5,697 bases of DNA from Lachnospiraceae bacterium (GTDB lineage Bacteria > Bacillota > Clostridia > Lachnospirales > Lachnospiraceae): assembly GCA_009774535.1 (NCBI GenBank), contig VSNY01000218.1, positions 1 through 5,697 of the forward strand, given 5' to 3'. Below, one piece after another: positions 5,517 through 5,697 of this stretch. Numbering within the stretch: the stretch's first letter is position 1; every line of letters starts with the position of its first letter. Made by a program: the position numbers and the translations under genes. The notes below the pieces were generated by a model that ran no database searches, was not told where the DNA came from, and was given only the letters and a program-made list of their open reading frames with translations.

Positions 5517-5697
5517 ATGATTGAAACAGAGAGCCTGATTCTTGATAAGGCAAAGTATTCAGATTGGAAGGAAATGTATTGTAATGTCTGGTCACAGTCA
5601 GAAAGTGCAAAATACATGGCATGGAATATTACTACAAGCGAAGAAAACGCCAAAATAAGAATCATGAAAACCATTGCATTTCAGAAAGAGCATGATA
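5517..5697 (+). CDS. GNAT-family N-acetyltransferase, N-terminal part
   Basis: ATG 5517 follows GGAGGA (5501-5506) at 10 nt, and 60 codons are present before the window ends. The protein opens MIETESLILDKAKYSDWKEM and continues with VWSQSESAKYMAWNITTSEE and FQKEHD. This is the first-strand ETxRLxL-like motif and early helices of the RimJ/RimL-type GNAT acetyltransferases, which use acetyl-CoA to acetylate an amine on a protein or small molecule in the cytoplasm. The Arg usual after ETE is Ser here. The acetyl-CoA-binding motif would lie beyond the window, so substrate and completeness cannot be judged. It has its own promoter and is transcribed away from the regulator remnant. Confidence 0.85.
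   Translation, partial: MIETESLILDKAKYSDWKEMYCNVWSQSESAKYMAWNITTSEENAKIRIMKTIAFQKEHD

Overview
The window looks like chromosomal DNA from a low-to-mid GC Firmicute, most likely a Clostridia/Lachnospiraceae-type gut anaerobe. This is inferred from AGGAGG-type ribosome binding sites, A/T-rich sigma-A-like promoters, an MMPL exporter with glycine-rich heptads, and remnants of a GHKL-kinase/LytTR-type two-component system. No rRNA, tRNA, CRISPR array or recognisable transposase is visible.

Region 1 (60-3278, + strand) is one large intact gene for an MMPL/RND-superfamily membrane exporter of 1072 residues. Its second outer loop carries an insertion of about 280 residues built almost wholly of heptads. 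A non-helical break sits in the middle, so it is predicted to fold into a long antiparallel coiled-coil hairpin. The coding DNA for this insertion is itself made of 63-bp and 126-bp tandem repeats.

Region 2 (3279-4248) has no convincing intact gene. It holds a perfect 11-bp-stem hairpin just after the exporter, then two coding-like fragments in the same frame separated by stops (3355-3525 and 3556-about 3910), which I do not recognise. A second hairpin with a 16-bp stem lies at 4005-4044. An A/T-rich leader with a good promoter for the next gene follows.

Region 3 (4249-5173) is a wrecked two-component system. The 5' part of a membrane sensor histidine kinase runs on the + strand with at least two frame breaks. 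The 5' part of a response regulator runs on the - strand. They meet tail to tail near 4857, so the catalytic half of the kinase and the DNA-binding half of the regulator are both absent. The regulator also has an out-of-frame internal deletion that removes its phosphoacceptor segment. Promoters and ribosome binding sites of both genes still look usable.

Region 4 (5174-5697) is a roughly 340-bp intergenic region with back-to-back promoters, followed by the start of a GNAT-family acetyltransferase gene that runs off the window.

The exporter and the acetyltransferase look functional. The DNA between them reads as a decaying accessory segment. I do not see a convincing new biological system. The most notable items are the exporter's hairpin insertion and the tail-to-tail fused two-component remnant.
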